Assembly (NCBI RefSeq): GCF_004348725.1
Contig: NZ_SMKR01000039.1
Span: 1-45,411 of the forward strand
Origin: Kribbella turkmenica
Lineage (GTDB): Bacteria; Actinomycetota; Actinomycetes; Propionibacteriales; Kribbellaceae
Reading direction: 5' to 3'
Length of the DNA: 45,411 nt
In this document: piece after piece, positions 45,070 to 45,411 of the stretch
Layout of the letters: each line of letters starts with the position of its first letter
Numbering within the stretch: position 1 is the stretch's first letter
The notes under the pieces: generated by a model
What the model saw: only the letters and a program-made list of their open reading frames with translations
Database searches by the model: none
What the model was told of the DNA's origin: nothing
Translations under genes and position numbers: made by a program

Positions 45070-45411
45070 ATGCGCATCACCGAGGCCGCTCGCCACCTGG
45101 GAACCACCCCGCGCATGCTGCGCTACCGGGAGGCCCTCGGCCTGCTCCCGCGCTCGCGCGCCGGGCACGCCAGCCAGCGCCAGTACGACGACCGCGACCT
45201 GGCCGCCGTCCAGCTGGCCCTCGACCTCGAACGCCGGTACGACGTCACGCCGGCCGCACTGGCGTTCGCCCTCAGGGCCTTCGCCGAACCGTCCGTCGCG
45301 GCCGACGTCCGCAACCTCGGCTACCGCACCGGTCGCCTCAGCACGCCGCCGACCCAGTCGGAGATCGACCGCGAACGGGCCCTCCGCTGGCTCGGCCGCT
45401 CCGGCGTCCTC
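45070..45411 (+). CDS. MerR-family regulator (partial)
   Basis: 114 codons visible, running off the window end without a stop. The N-terminus [28 protein letters not shown] is the MerR helix-turn-helix, followed by the wing ([22 protein letters not shown]) and a helical effector part that is incomplete. Divergent from ahcY. The palindrome 12 bases upstream of its ATG is a plausible binding site for this protein. The short leader lacks a ribosome-binding site. Effector unknown. Confidence 0.85.
   Translation, partial: MRITEAARHLGTTPRMLRYREALGLLPRSRAGHASQRQYDDRDLAAVQLALDLERRYDVTPAALAFALRAFAEPSVAADVRNLGYRTGRLSTPPTQSEIDRERALRWLGRSGVL

Overview
The window is very GC-rich, densely coding chromosomal DNA of an actinomycete (phylum Actinomycetota). 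GTG starts and 4-base ATGA/GTGA gene overlaps are common, and third codon positions are almost all G or C. The backbone is the conserved actinobacterial block Rv3235-like (DUF6459) / secA / hpf / comF / lpqB / mtrB / mtrA / GPDPase-membrane protein / DUF4129 / DUF4350 / MoxR / DUF58 / SpoIIM / RDD / ahcY. The order and the sugar-uptake inserts resemble Kribbella/Nocardioides-type genomes; that placement is inference from recall, not a database result. LAYOUT. 1-3388: DUF6459 protein, YciI-like protein, AraC-type regulator and a kinase-fold phosphotransferase. 3372-10431 (minus): a six-gene sugar operon led by a LacI regulator, with lipoprotein binding protein, two permeases, a GH130 enzyme and a Tat-exported alpha/alpha-barrel-like protein of unknown activity; two LacI-type operators 21 bp apart sit on its promoter. 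10678-14648: 2-nitropropane-dioxygenase-type flavoprotein and secA, separated by a strong terminator. 14833-17679: YcaQ/AlkX-like DNA glycosylase and a SARP/BTAD regulator fused to membrane helices and a helix-hairpin-helix domain. The regulator is divergent from a lipoprotein gene, and between them lie seven CGGCAG-like direct repeats at 11-bp pitch, the arrangement known for SARP operators. 18877-25611: secreted trypsin, hpf, then comF-lpqB-mtrB-mtrA (minus); mtrB has no ATG, GTG or TTG at its expected N-terminus and appears to start with CTG in a CTGA overlap with mtrA. 25845-31142 (plus): GPDPase-like, DUF4129, DUF4350, a 55-codon small ORF, MoxR and DUF58, tightly coupled. 31260-39230: accessory insert with a phosphotransferase / AHSA1-VOC fusion / ArsR operon, an amphi-Trp protein and a complete oppABCDF-like peptide transporter. 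39372-42274: DUF1206, SpoIIM-like and RDD membrane proteins. 42285-43427: a decayed SAM methyltransferase with four frame-breaking lesions, then a small gene with one frameshift. 43501-44949: ahcY (minus), with a divergent MerR-family gene running off the window end. HOW IT FITS TOGETHER. The backbone serves protein export (SecA), ribosome hibernation (HPF), envelope signalling (MtrAB-LpqB), MoxR/DUF58-type assembly and the methyl cycle (AhcY). The accessory segments add beta-mannoside-type sugar uptake, peptide uptake and small regulatory operons. The strongest candidate for an undescribed system is the SARP-membrane-HhH regulator with its 11-bp repeat array and the adjacent lipoprotein gene; the unassigned Tat-exported partner of the GH130 enzyme and the CTG-initiated mtrB come next. 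No tRNA, rRNA, CRISPR array or transposase was seen.
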